64,000 bases of DNA from NCBI RefSeq assembly GCF_026107515.2, contig NZ_JAPCHW010000010.1, positions 44,747-108,746 of the forward strand. The letters are read 5' to 3'. Both the position numbers and the translations under genes were made by a program. The stretch is from Glutamicibacter sp. MNS18. GTDB taxonomy: Bacteria > Actinomycetota > Actinomycetes > Actinomycetales > Micrococcaceae. The notes under the pieces were generated by a model. The model was not told the DNA's origin. It was given only the letters and a program-made list of their open reading frames with translations, and searched no databases. Below are positions 35,249 through 44,577 of the stretch, piece after piece (position 1 is the stretch's first letter; each line of letters begins with the position of its first letter).

Positions 35249-35754
35249 ATGAACCCAGATAGGCACAAACGAAAATCCTCACCTCAGTCGTTCCCGCGGA
35301 AACAGACCTCGTTGCATGCCACGCAAGTTCCGTCCAGCGACGATACACATTTGATCGTCTACTTCAAGCGTCACAAAGATGACGATCCAAGCGAAACGTC
35401 GCCGGGTCGCGATTTCATAGAGTCTTGTCCCGCAGCAGTTCGAGCGAAAATGCGTGCGGTGCTTGTGGCAGTAGCGGCGGCCCCTCCCGGGAGCTTCTCC
35501 GGGGGCGTTACCGGGAAGCCATGCGCGGTGAGATGACAGGATGGTTCGAAGTTCGAGTGAATGGTCCCCAACGGTGTCACTATCGACTATTTTGCAAACT
35601 GGATTACAGAGCAGCGGGGTTCACGAAACCGTTGCTGGTTATTTTCGACGGGCGCCGTAAACCGTTCAGAACCGTATTCTCCGATGAAGACTACCGTGCG
35701 ATTCGCGAATTGGGTGATGAATATTTCGAGAGGAATCCGCGCTCGATTATCTAA
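35249..35754 (+). pseudogene. RelE/ParE-type toxin with a frameshift at a G-run
   Basis: The first frame reads ...VYFKRHKDDDPSET, PGRDFIESCPAAVRAKM and AAPPGSFSGG, then runs into a stop. One base away the sequence continues RYREAMRGEMTGWFEVRVNG, then CHYRLFCKLDYRA and PLLVIFDGRRKPFRTVFSDEDY to the end. Together they match actinobacterial RelE/ParE-superfamily toxins that cleave ribosome-bound mRNA or act on gyrase. The break lies at five G's near 35500; one extra G would restore the frame, so it may be a mutation, a variable tract or a sequence error. The ATG at 35249 lies eight bases below TAGGAT. Confidence 0.7.
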
Positions 35755-35762
35755 TCGTCCAG

Positions 35763-36179
35763 TCAAGCCGCGGTTGAGGAGTTGCGCGTGTTCCTGATCT
35801 TCTCCAAGTACTCAGCCAGACCTGCCGCGTTGGCTGCTCGGCCTTCGAGTAGCGATTGGGTGATTTTCGACCGCTCGGACTCCGGTAGCGGTTCAAGGGC
35901 CACTCGCATTCCCAATGCGGCGGCGACCTCGGCAAGTGTTGCAAGGGTTGGGTTCGAAGTTTTACCCGTGAAGAGCCGCCTCATCGTTGCGGGATCCGCA
36001 TTTATTGCTCGAGCCAGGCTGGCTTTACTAAGTCCCGCCGCTTCACGTGCGTCGTCCAAGGAATTGACAATACTGTCGATCGTTGCGATTCGAATGGACT
36101 CGACGACGTATTCCCTGAGGAATTCGGCATCCTCAAGGTCCTCGACCAGATCATTCCAGAACGCACTTGGTGCTTCCAT
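35763..36179 (-). CDS. XRE-family antitoxin-like regulator
   Basis: The 138-residue protein begins MEAPSAFWNDLVEDLEDAEF. Residues about 45-95 form a helix-turn-helix (DAREAAGLSKASLARAINAD then TMRRLFTGKTSNPTLATLAEV) of the type found in HigA-like antitoxins. AAGGAG lies six bases before the ATG at 36179, which decides this start over an upstream one at 36254. It converges on the toxin pseudogene, with only eight bases between the stops, which is unusual for a toxin-antitoxin pair. A perfect palindrome upstream is the likely self-operator. Confidence 0.8.
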   Translation of the reverse strand: MEAPSAFWNDLVEDLEDAEFLREYVVESIRIATIDSIVNSLDDAREAAGLSKASLARAINADPATMRRLFTGKTSNPTLATLAEVAAALGMRVALEPLPESERSKITQSLLEGRAANAAGLAEYLEKIRNTRNSSTAA

Positions 36180-36204
36180 TACCAACTCCTTCGAAGAGTC
36201 CAAA

Positions 36205-36222
36205 CGTAACATAAATGTTACG
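36205..36222. promoter_or_regulatory. Operator candidate of the XRE antitoxin
   Basis: CGTAACAT-AA-ATGTTACG is a perfect dyad 25 bases upstream of the antitoxin start, where a repressor would cover the promoter. Confidence 0.6.
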
Positions 36223-36254
36223 AAATGCGCAAGCCGCGTGCCACTGTCCCGCAC

Positions 36255-37115
36255 TCAAGTGGCACTCTAATACCCGCATGCCCTGAGGAAATCTCGCCGA
36301 TGTCGCAGAAGTTGAATCACTTGGACCCTGAGACCGACAATCCCTTCAATCTTGTCCGTCCGGATCATGAGCCCGGTGTTGCCCTTGCACCGTCCGGGCT
36401 TAGATGTGCTCTGATGAGGCGATAAAAGATTGCAGGCAGCGGAGGCACCTGCTGATCAGCTCCGGGCGGCTGGAGTATCTCCGGTGTCGGCGATGTCCTT
36501 TTCGTCCCCACCCTGCTTCAACGCATTCACCTGCGTTGGGGGCCTTATACGTCGTTCACCGATTTCCCTCCCGGTTCACGTGAAGTACCGAATCGATACT
36601 GGTGGGATAAGCAGTGCGCCATGTGTTGTCATGAACATGGCACCGGACGATTCCAGCGTTTCGGAGATCAGGATAGTCGCCACTCCGGAACCACGAAAGA
36701 GCCTCGATAGAGAATCGCCGCTGGAAGAAGGGCGGCGATTGGTGCCGGCAACGTGCTGGACCTTGAACCGAATCGAGGAACTTCAGAAATTACGGTCTCA
36801 GGCTTGCTGCTCGACCCTGACCGCGTTCGTGCGTTGCCGGAGGGAAAACTACTGCCACCGGTTGTCCGGGCACTTCAACTCGGTCATGAACGGCCACTGC
36901 GGAAAACCACGTTCCCGCGTTGCACCCGGCGTCAATCCGTCCCCTCGGCGGCATGTGTCCGGCTTCGGAATCAACAACGCACATCACCGGGCGCCCACTG
37001 GATTCTGATCGCGCCTTCCGGCTGACCGCGGATTCTGCCACCGAACGCTCCACCAACGGTTGCCTGGTCGTCGAATCCTGGCAACAGGGCCAGGTCATAG
37101 ACGCCAGCCACGCGG
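36255..37115. other. Region without a recognised gene
   Basis: About 860 bases. Short frames on the plus strand (for example one containing SEITVSGLLLDPDRVRALPE near 36790) look weakly protein-like but have no clear start, signal or family. The region may be decayed accessory DNA. Confidence 0.5.
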
Positions 37116-38882
37116 CTACTTGCGCCCGACGAACCAGTCCTGCAGTTTCTCGATCCTCGCCCGCAACTGGTCGGCGTTGGCCTGGGGTACGGCCGGTCCC
37201 CCGCAGACGCTGCGCAACTTGTTGTGCACCTGGCCGTGCGGGGTGCCGGTGCGCGCCGCCCACGCCGAGACGTTCTTGGACAGCTGGCTACGCAGGTCCA
37301 TCAGCTGGCGATGGTCGGACACCGGTTCGGGTTTGCTGGCCCCACGGCTGATCTGCTTGTTCTGCTGCTCGCGCAGCAGGGCCGAGACCTGGTCCGGCTC
37401 CAGCAGGCCGGGGATGCCCAGGAACCCGAGCTCCTCGTCGCTTCCGATATCCGCGCCGGTGCCGAATTCGCCGCCGTCGAAGAGCACGCGGTCAAAGGAG
37501 GCCTGGGAATTCAGCGCCTCGAACTTGTTGCGCACCAGCTCGTCGCTGGCCTTGTCCTCGCGGTTGGCTTCCTCCAGCGCCGCGTCGTCCAGCCCGTCCT
37601 CGATCTTCGAGCCCTCACGGTCCAGCGCGTGGTCGCGTTCGACTTCCATCTCGTTGGCCAGGGCCATCAGGATCGGCACCGAGGGAAGGAAGACGCTGGC
37701 CACTTCCCCGCGCTTGCGGCTACGCACGAAGCGGCCGATCGCCTGGGCGAAGAACAGCGGGGTGGAGGTACTCGTGGCGTAGACCCCGACACACAGCCGG
37801 GGCACGTCCACGCCCTCGGAAACCATACGCACCGCAACCATCCAGCGTGCGTCCCCCGCGGAGAAGTCGTCGATTTTCTGCGAGGCGCTGGGGTCATCGG
37901 AAAGGATCGTGGTGACCTTCTGGCCACAGATCGCCTCCAGCTGGGTGGCGTAGGCCTTGGCGTCCTCGATGTCGGTGGCGATCACCAGTCCCCCGGCGTC
38001 CTTCACGGTGCGCCGTACCTCGGATAGCCGGCGGTCCGCGGCGCGCAGCACCGACGGGATCCAGTCACCGGCCGGGTCCAGGGCGGTCCGCCAGGCGTGG
38101 GCGGTGATATCCTTGGTGGCCCCGGCACCGAGCTGGGCTTCCATCTCCTCGCCGGCGGCGGTGCGCCAGCGCATATTGCCCGAGTAGGCCATGAACAGCA
38201 CCGGGCGCACCACGTGGTCGGTCAGCGCGTTGCCGTAACCGTAGGTGTAGTCCGCCTTGGAGCGGCGGATGTTGCCCTCGTCCTCCTCGTACTGCACGAA
38301 CGGGATCGGTGCGGTGTCCGAGCGGAAGGGGGTACCGGTCAGCGCCAGCCGGCGGGTGGCCGGTTCGAAGGCCTCGCGGATGCCATCGCCCCAGGACAGG
38401 GCGTCCCCGGCGTGGTGGACCTCGTCCATGATCACCAGGGTGCGCGCGTCCTCGGTCTTGGCCCGGTGCACCGCGGGTTTCTGCGCCACCTGGGCGTAGG
38501 TGACCACCACCCCGAGGTAGTGGTCCCCGTGGCGGCCATCGGAGTTCTTGTAGTTCGGGTCCAGGGCCAGGCCGACCCGCCCGGCCGCATCCGCCCACTG
38601 CTTCTTCAGGTGGTCGGTGGGTGCGACAACGACCATCCGGTTGATCTTCTTGGAGTCGACCAGCACCTTGGCCAGGCGCAGCGCGAACGTGGTCTTACCC
38701 GCACCCGGGGTGGCGACGGCCAGGAAGTCCTTCGGTTCGTTGTCGAAGTACAGCGCGAGCGCCTCGGCCTGCCAGGCGCGAAGTTTCGGCCCGGTGCCCC
38801 AGGCCGCTCGTTCCGGATATGCCACCGGCAGCTTGTCTTCCAGTGGAAGCTTGTCACCAATGTCGAAAAGTGTGTCGGTCAT
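37116..38882 (-). CDS. DEAD/DEAH-box (SF2) helicase
   Basis: The 588-residue protein has Walker A ATPGAGKTTFALRLAK near residue 60, DEVHHAGD as Walker B, LTGTPFRSD as motif III, SEGVDVPRLCVGVYAT as motif V and QAIGRFVRSRKRGE as motif VI. These place it in the type III restriction/RadD-like branch of SF2 helicases. The C-terminal 150 residues carry no recognised domain. GAGAGG precedes the ATG. It follows DUF3039 closely, an arrangement common in actinobacteria. The cellular role is unknown, probably DNA or RNA processing. Confidence 0.85.
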   Translation of the reverse strand: MTDTLFDIGDKLPLEDKLPVAYPERAAWGTGPKLRAWQAEALALYFDNEPKDFLAVATPGAGKTTFALRLAKVLVDSKKINRMVVVAPTDHLKKQWADAAGRVGLALDPNYKNSDGRHGDHYLGVVVTYAQVAQKPAVHRAKTEDARTLVIMDEVHHAGDALSWGDGIREAFEPATRRLALTGTPFRSDTAPIPFVQYEEDEGNIRRSKADYTYGYGNALTDHVVRPVLFMAYSGNMRWRTAAGEEMEAQLGAGATKDITAHAWRTALDPAGDWIPSVLRAADRRLSEVRRTVKDAGGLVIATDIEDAKAYATQLEAICGQKVTTILSDDPSASQKIDDFSAGDARWMVAVRMVSEGVDVPRLCVGVYATSTSTPLFFAQAIGRFVRSRKRGEVASVFLPSVPILMALANEMEVERDHALDREGSKIEDGLDDAALEEANREDKASDELVRNKFEALNSQASFDRVLFDGGEFGTGADIGSDEELGFLGIPGLLEPDQVSALLREQQNKQISRGASKPEPVSDHRQLMDLRSQLSKNVSAWAARTGTPHGQVHNKLRSVCGGPAVPQANADQLRARIEKLQDWFVGRK

Positions 38883-38930
38883 ATATCCTCTCCCGGCGCG
38901 GACTACGAAAACTGCAAATGCGGGACGCTG

Positions 38931-39185
38931 TTAGTCGCCCATCATCGATTCGTAGACTTCCTTGCACTCGGGGCACACCGGGAACTTCTTCGGGTCGCGA
39001 CCCGGGGTCCAGACCTTGCCGCACAGGGCAATGACCGGCTCTCCGGACAGCGCGGATTCCATGATCTTTTCCTTGCGGACATAGTGCGCAAAGCGTTCGT
39101 GATCGCCAGCTTCGACACTTTGCTGGGTCTCGGTACGCGTGATTGTCGCTGTTCCGCCGCGGGTTTCTTCTGACTCATCAACCAT
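38931..39185 (-). CDS. DUF3039 small zinc-ribbon-like protein
   Basis: The 84-residue protein ends with IALCGKVWTPGRDPKKFPVC followed by PECKEVYESM, giving C, C and C residues plus an upstream histidine that could bind zinc. This matches DUF3039 of actinobacteria, of unknown role. The frame extends to 39233, but the ATG at 39185 is seven bases below TAGACT, with GGAGG inside the spacer, so the message may be leaderless. The helicase gene follows after 48 bases. Confidence 0.8.
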   Translation of the reverse strand: MVDESEETRGGTATITRTETQQSVEAGDHERFAHYVRKEKIMESALSGEPVIALCGKVWTPGRDPKKFPVCPECKEVYESMMGD

Positions 39186-39348
39186 GCCTCCAAGTCTAGT
39201 ACTTTTCGTACCGGACCCAAGCCCCTGACCCACCGCCGGACATCGCTTCCATCACCATATGCCCGTCCCGACATCCCGCATGACCTGCGATGATACCGGC
39301 CTGGCAGGACCCGCTTGGAAGAACGTGTGAAGTTCGAGCCATTGGCAA

Positions 39349-39377
39349 AGGTCCCGCCCCCACCGGGGACGGGACCT
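39349..39377 (-). terminator. Terminator-like hairpin after the ABC permease gene
   Basis: AGGTCCCG and CGGGACCT, extended inward by CCCC/GGGG, form a GC-rich hairpin just beyond the permease stop. Confidence 0.6.
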
Positions 39378-39387
39378 GGGCTCGGCA

Positions 39388-40950
39388 TCAGCGGTTGAGC
39401 ATAACCGCCTGCATCAGCTCGGGAAGCCGGTTGTCCATCCACCGGCCACCGAGCCGGATTCCGACGACGAGCAGGATACCGCCGTAGAGCAGACCTGCGG
39501 CCAGGGTCACCCAGCCCAGCATCGTCGACTGGCCCAGCAGCCCGATCAGGTAGGGCACGCCCACCGGCAGCAGCAGCACACCCATGCCGCCGAAGGTCGC
39601 CAGCTGGGTCAGCGCCACCCGCATGCCGTTGCCCGGCGGGGTTTTCAGCGGGTTGTCCCCCGGCAGCGGCACCGCATAGGTGTAGCGCGCCGAAACCACC
39701 GAGGAGACCGCCAGGGCGACCAGGAAGGCCCCCAGCGACAGGCCCAGGTCACCGGGTACCCGCCAGTTCTGCCCATTGAGCAGCCCCGGCAGGATCGCGC
39801 CCAGGATAATCGGCACGATGCTGATCGTGACGCAGGCCAGCAACCGGCCCAGCCGGTCATCGCGCCCGGACACGCCGGTGAGCACATGCAGCGAGAAGGC
39901 GGTGTTGTCGTAGGAGACATCCGCGGAGATCGAGAACCCGAGCAGGATCCCGAACAGCGGGCCCAGCAGGTACATCATGGCGTAGCTCTCGGCCTGCGAG
40001 CCGGCGAAGTAGAAGATCACCGGGAGCATCGGCACCATGATCACGCTCAGCGCGTAGCGCGGGTCCTTGAACCAGTACACCATCGCACGGGCGGCCACCG
40101 CCCCGGCGGGAGTGGCCGGCATCCACTTGAACGGCCCGAGTCCCTTGGCCGAGGCCGCGCGCTGCGGGGCCGGGGCGGTCACCACGGCCTTGGCGGTGGC
40201 GCGCACCAACAGCCAGTAGAGCAGGCCCAGCACGGCCAGACCGTACCCCAGGTGCAGCAGCGCCAGGGCCCAGTTCCCCTCCACCGCGGCCGGGGCCACG
40301 GCCCCGAGCGTGCCGAACGGCGTGTAGGAAAGCACCTGGGCCACCGGGCTGATCCACTCCTCGATGGTGGTCGCCGCGGAGGTCAGCGCCCCGAAGATCG
40401 GTCCGATGCTGACCAGCAGCAGGAACAGCACCGCGAAGCTGGCCTCGCGGAAACGCCGCTTGGAGCGCAGTGCGGTGGCCTGGATGGTCAGGTACTGGCA
40501 GGCCAGCACCGCCAGCAGCGCGGTGGCCAGGTTCGCCAGCAGGCCCAACAGCAGGATCGGCCCTTCCAGGCGCCACAGCACCGAGAACCCGATCATGCCC
40601 AGCAGCGTAATCACCGCCGGGATGGAGACGAATCCGGCCAGGATCAGCGCCCGCCCGAGCACCTTCTGGTTGATGCCGAAGTGCACGAAACGTTGCGGTT
40701 CCAGGGTCAGGTCCACCCCGGTCAGCAGCGGCGGGATCAGCGCCCAGCCCAGCACCACCAGCGCGGAAACCAGCACCGAGATGTAGCCCAGCCATTGCAG
40801 GTCGGCGGTGAACCAGGTGGCCACGATCAGCAAGGCGACCATGCCCAACGCATACAGCGAGCCGACGATGACCCCGACCAGCTGCCAGACGCTGCGCCGG
40901 AAACCGTTGCGCAGCAGGGTCAGTTTCAGTTTGAGGATGTGCGCAACCAC
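39388..40950 (-). CDS. ABC transporter permease (large, ABC-2-like)
   Basis: The 520-residue protein has about twelve hydrophobic segments and begins VAHILKLKLTLLRNGFRRS. The frame is open to 41085, but that part overlaps the ATPase gene in another frame; the GTG at 40950 gives a 25-base overlap with the ATPase stop, consistent with translational coupling. The double number of helices suggests that a single polypeptide supplies the whole membrane part. Substrate unknown. Confidence 0.82.
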   Translation of the reverse strand: MVAHILKLKLTLLRNGFRRSVWQLVGVIVGSLYALGMVALLIVATWFTADLQWLGYISVLVSALVVLGWALIPPLLTGVDLTLEPQRFVHFGINQKVLGRALILAGFVSIPAVITLLGMIGFSVLWRLEGPILLLGLLANLATALLAVLACQYLTIQATALRSKRRFREASFAVLFLLLVSIGPIFGALTSAATTIEEWISPVAQVLSYTPFGTLGAVAPAAVEGNWALALLHLGYGLAVLGLLYWLLVRATAKAVVTAPAPQRAASAKGLGPFKWMPATPAGAVAARAMVYWFKDPRYALSVIMVPMLPVIFYFAGSQAESYAMMYLLGPLFGILLGFSISADVSYDNTAFSLHVLTGVSGRDDRLGRLLACVTISIVPIILGAILPGLLNGQNWRVPGDLGLSLGAFLVALAVSSVVSARYTYAVPLPGDNPLKTPPGNGMRVALTQLATFGGMGVLLLPVGVPYLIGLLGQSTMLGWVTLAAGLLYGGILLVVGIRLGGRWMDNRLPELMQAVMLNR

Positions 40951-41690
40951 GACAACCCCCCGCTCTCGCCGCGTCCGCCGACCAGGTCGACGAAGCGCTC
41001 TTCCAGGCTCATGCCGTCGCGCACCTCGTCCACCGTGCCCGAGGCGCGCAGCACCCCGCCGGCGATGACCGCCACATGCGAGCACATCCGCTGCACCAGG
41101 TCCATCACGTGGGAGGAGACGATCACGGTGCCGCCGAATTTCACGTACTCACCCAGGATGTCGCGGATATTCGCCGCGGAGACCGGGTCCACGGCCTCGA
41201 AGGGCTCGTCGAGGACCAGCAACTGCGGGGAATGGATCATAGCGGTGGCCAGCGAGATCTTCTTGGTCATCCCCGCGGAGTAGTCCACCACCAGTTTGTC
41301 CCCGTCCTCACCCAGGTCCATGACCCGCAGCAGGTCCTCGGTGCGGGTGGCGACCTCGTCCTTGTCCATCCCGCGCAACAGCCCGGAATAGGTCACCAGC
41401 TGGCGGCCGGTGAGCCGGTCGAACTGCCGCACCCCGTCGGCCAGCACCCCCATCAGCGCCTTGGCCTGTTGCGGCTGGGCCCAGACGTCGATGCCGTGCA
41501 CCAGTGCGCTGCCGGCATCCGGGCGCAACAGCCCGGTGGCCATCGAGAGCATGGTGGTCTTGCCGGCGCCGTTGGGTCCGACCAGTCCGAAGAATGACCC
41601 GGCCGGTACCTCCAGGCTGACGTCGTTGACCGCCACCTTGGGCCCGAACTGCTTGGCCAGTGATCTGATGCTGAGTGCAGAGGTGTTCAT
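40926..41690 (-). CDS. ABC transporter ATP-binding protein
   Basis: The 254-residue protein has Walker A GPNGAGKTT near residue 40, Walker B LLVLDEPFEAVD and H-loop VSSHVMD. The signature is the divergent VDYSAGMTKKISLATAM in place of LSGGQ. The ATG at 41690 is seven bases below a TAACGT box; the frame extends eight residues further upstream. It pairs with the permease gene that follows. Confidence 0.87.
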   Translation of the reverse strand: MNTSALSIRSLAKQFGPKVAVNDVSLEVPAGSFFGLVGPNGAGKTTMLSMATGLLRPDAGSALVHGIDVWAQPQQAKALMGVLADGVRQFDRLTGRQLVTYSGLLRGMDKDEVATRTEDLLRVMDLGEDGDKLVVDYSAGMTKKISLATAMIHSPQLLVLDEPFEAVDPVSAANIRDILGEYVKFGGTVIVSSHVMDLVQRMCSHVAVIAGGVLRASGTVDEVRDGMSLEERFVDLVGGRGESGGLSWLRTSSN

Positions 41691-41749
41691 ACCCCCGACG
41701 TTACCAAGGCGCACCGGTGATCCGGATCATCCTTGAGAGCTAATCGCCA

Positions 41750-41785
41750 AAGGGTGGTGGCCCCCGACCGGGGACCACCACCCTT
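41750..41785 (-). terminator. Terminator of the thioredoxin-like/TPR gene
   Basis: AAGGGTGGTGG and CCACCACCCTT, with CCCC/GGGG inside, form a long hairpin followed on the minus strand by TTTGG. Confidence 0.75.
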
Positions 41786-41800
41786 GGAAAATGACGGTGC

Positions 41801-42703
41801 CTAGAACAGCACGCGGGCCAGCTTCTGGCGCGAGGCGGCTACCCGCGGATCGGAGTTGCCCACCACCGCATAGAGTTCGACCAGCCGGCGACGCACCCGT
41901 TCGCGGTCCTCGTCAGCCAGCCGGGAAACCAGTTTCACCAGCCGGGCGAAGGCGTCCTCCACATGTCCGCCGACCAGATCCATATCGGCCACATCCAGCT
42001 GGGCGTTGAGGTCATCGGGGTTCTGCGCCCCGGTTTCCCGCACCTGGTTCAGGTCCTTGTCCTGGGTGCGCGAGAGCAGGCGCACCTGGTAGATCCCCAC
42101 CTGCGCCTCATGGTCGTTCGGCTTCTCGTTCAGCGCCTGCATGTAGGCGGCCTCCGCGGCGGCATAGTCCCCGGCCTCGATGGCGTCCACGGCCTTCTGG
42201 TGCAGCGGCGGCAGGGCCGGCTCCTCCTCGGTGCCGGAGAAGGCCGGAACGCTCCCGCCCATCCCCTGCTGGGTGGCCAGTTCCAGCAGCTGGTCCAGCA
42301 GCTGCTCGATCTGCTCGGCCGGTGCACCCCCCTGGAACAGCGGAACCGGCTGGCCCTTGACCAGCGCGATCACCATCGGGATCTGCTGGGCCTGGAAGGC
42401 CTGGGCGATCTGCGGCTCGGCCTCGGCATCCACCAGCCCGAGCACCAGCCGGCCGGCACGGCGGTCCACCAGCGTGGTCAGGGTATTGTCCAGTTCCACC
42501 GAGGCGGCCAGGCGCGCGGCGCCCAGCGAGACGATCACCGGCACCTGCTGGGACAGGCCCACGAACTGCTGGAACGCGGCCGTATCCACCCGGGTGGTCC
42601 AGGTCGCGGCACCGGACGGTGTGGCGCTTTCCTCGGGGTGGGACGCGGCCAGTGCGGCCAGGTCGACGGCCCCGCGGGCCGAGGGAATATGCGGTTCGGT
42701 CAT
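41801..42703 (-). CDS. Thioredoxin-like/TPR protein (YbbN-type co-chaperone)
   Basis: The 300-residue protein has an N-terminal thioredoxin fold (residues 35-150, ending QIPMVIALVKGQPV and FQGGAPAEQIEQLL) and helical TPR-like repeats after residue 175 (AVDAIEAGDYAAAEAAYMQA). This is the YbbN/CnoX layout of a chaperone that hands clients to folding machines. The redox CxxC motif is absent, so it should not act as a thiol reductase. Its ATG overlaps the stop of the upstream membrane-protein gene by one base (TAATG). Confidence 0.8.
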   Translation of the reverse strand: MTEPHIPSARGAVDLAALAASHPEESATPSGAATWTTRVDTAAFQQFVGLSQQVPVIVSLGAARLAASVELDNTLTTLVDRRAGRLVLGLVDAEAEPQIAQAFQAQQIPMVIALVKGQPVPLFQGGAPAEQIEQLLDQLLELATQQGMGGSVPAFSGTEEEPALPPLHQKAVDAIEAGDYAAAEAAYMQALNEKPNDHEAQVGIYQVRLLSRTQDKDLNQVRETGAQNPDDLNAQLDVADMDLVGGHVEDAFARLVKLVSRLADEDRERVRRRLVELYAVVGNSDPRVAASRQKLARVLF

Positions 42704-44442
42704 TAGTCCTCCTCAACCTGCTTGACTTCAAGCAGGGCAACTTCGCCGGCAATCAGCTGGATCTTGTCCTCGCTACCACCGGCCGGAATGTAGAACATCA
42801 CCGGTTCAGCATAGTTGATGGACACGTTCCCGCGGCTGGTGCTGGTGCCCAGCAGCGCCTTGGTCAGGTCATCGGTACTGGTCAGCGGGTCGCTGTCCTC
42901 GGTCCGTTCGAAGGTGGTGGTCGAGTTGATCATCCCGGTCACGATCGCCCCGCCATCGGGGGCGGAGACCACGTAGGTCTCCTTTTCGCTGGCCTTGCGG
43001 GTGTACTTCACATTGGCCTCGTTGGCCGCTTCCTGCTCGGCCTTCTGACCGGCGTGGATCGCCTTGATGAACTCGGACTCGGCGAAGTTCCCGGCGTGGT
43101 CCGATTTCTCATCGGTCAGCACCTCGGCCAGCTGCTTGATGGCATCCTGCGGCTTGACGCTCAGCCCCTCGGCGTCGACACCGAGCTGCTTGACCGACGG
43201 GTCGCCCACGGCGATACCCGGGAAGGATGAGGCCGGCAGCATCTGCGAGGCGAAGACGACCTTGTAGTTCTCGCGGGCGTTGGCCTGGATCAGGGTGATG
43301 GCCATCGGCAGGGTGTTCGGGTCGTTGTCCTTGGCGGTGACGACGTTGATCACCCGCGGGAAGTTGGCCTCGGAGGTGTTCGGGACCGCGGCCGAGCGGA
43401 TCACCTCGGTGTTCAACGCCGCCGGCTTGGCCACCTCGACGTCCTTCTCCAGGATGCTGTAGCGCTTGTCACGGATCCAGCGGAAACCGCCCACGGCCCG
43501 GTTGTTCAGGTCCTTGGTCACCATCGACTCGTCGGCTTTGGCCACCACGGCCTGGGCGTCGGAGAGGATGCGGTCCAGCTGTTCCTCGGTCACCACCGGG
43601 AAGGTGGTGGTGGTCTGCTCCGCGGGAGCCTCCGCAGCCTCCTCGGTCGCCTCCTGGGAGGCCTCCTCGGAAGGTTGTTCCGAAGCGGTCTGCTCGGCTT
43701 CTTCCTCGGCCGGGGCGGCGCTCTCGGATTCCTCGACCGGGGCGGCCGGGATCATCACCCCGGACAGTCCCAGCCCCAGGATCGCGACCAGGGCCAGCGA
43801 ATGCTGCGCGCGGTTCTTCGGCTTGGATGGGCGCACCAGCAGGAACGCCAGGCCACCAACCAGCAGCAGCGAACCGACGATGATCAGCGGCAGCGCCAAC
43901 GGCATGACCGCGTCGTTGAGGTAGGTCACCGAGATCGTGGCCGGGGCCGGTTCGGTCCCATCGGCCGCCAGCAGCAACGACCACGAGCCGTTATCCGGCG
44001 CCGTCCAGCGGTAGGTCATCTGCCCGTCGGCTTCCTGGGAGTCGAAGAAGATGTCGGCGCCGGCCGGGTTGGGCACCTCGGTTTCGCCTTCCACCAGTTC
44101 GGCCTGCAACTGGTGCACCTCGCGGTCGATGCCGGTCAGCGAGATGTGCTGCGCGTCGCCCACCCAGGCCTCGACATCATAACTGCGTCCCAGTGATGCG
44201 GTGAAGGTCCCCTCGGACTCGATCTTCAACTCCACCGGGGCGATTTCCGGATCGTTGATCGACGGTTCGATCACGGTCAGCGGGGCCGTGCCCTCAAAGG
44301 CGGGCATGGTGGCGGTCACCGTTTCGGGCGGAGCCCAAAAGGTCTTCTGTCCGATGCCGACAAACAGGGCCACGGCCCCGAGCAGCATCGCGATCACCGG
44401 GAGAATTTTTCGCACGAGTTCACCTATTCGCATCACGGTCAC
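42703..44442 (-). CDS. Large membrane-anchored protein of unknown function
   Basis: The 579-residue protein has an N-terminal membrane segment (LPVIAMLLGAVALFVGIG) and an extracytoplasmic domain to about residue 180. Two membrane segments (PLALPLIIVGSLLLVGGLAF; SLALVAILGLGLSG) and a Glu/Ala/Ser/Thr linker follow. A second large soluble domain (residues about 280-579) is rich in acidic residues. I do not recognise the family. It is coupled by a 1-base overlap to the thioredoxin-like/TPR gene. A GTG at 44442 is used; an ATG at 44433 is equally possible. Confidence 0.75.
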   Translation of the reverse strand: MTVMRIGELVRKILPVIAMLLGAVALFVGIGQKTFWAPPETVTATMPAFEGTAPLTVIEPSINDPEIAPVELKIESEGTFTASLGRSYDVEAWVGDAQHISLTGIDREVHQLQAELVEGETEVPNPAGADIFFDSQEADGQMTYRWTAPDNGSWSLLLAADGTEPAPATISVTYLNDAVMPLALPLIIVGSLLLVGGLAFLLVRPSKPKNRAQHSLALVAILGLGLSGVMIPAAPVEESESAAPAEEEAEQTASEQPSEEASQEATEEAAEAPAEQTTTTFPVVTEEQLDRILSDAQAVVAKADESMVTKDLNNRAVGGFRWIRDKRYSILEKDVEVAKPAALNTEVIRSAAVPNTSEANFPRVINVVTAKDNDPNTLPMAITLIQANARENYKVVFASQMLPASSFPGIAVGDPSVKQLGVDAEGLSVKPQDAIKQLAEVLTDEKSDHAGNFAESEFIKAIHAGQKAEQEAANEANVKYTRKASEKETYVVSAPDGGAIVTGMINSTTTFERTEDSDPLTSTDDLTKALLGTSTSRGNVSINYAEPVMFYIPAGGSEDKIQLIAGEVALLEVKQVEED

Positions 44443-44577
44443 AAGGTCTTCAGAACAAGTCTAACGAGTGGCGCCAGTTCTTGGTTCCGACTTGGCGCTG
44501 TGAGCATGCTCAACAAGCCACAGGAGAGTGCGCCACCGCCCATCATCCACGCCGCAGCTGAGGGTAAGCTCTGAATC

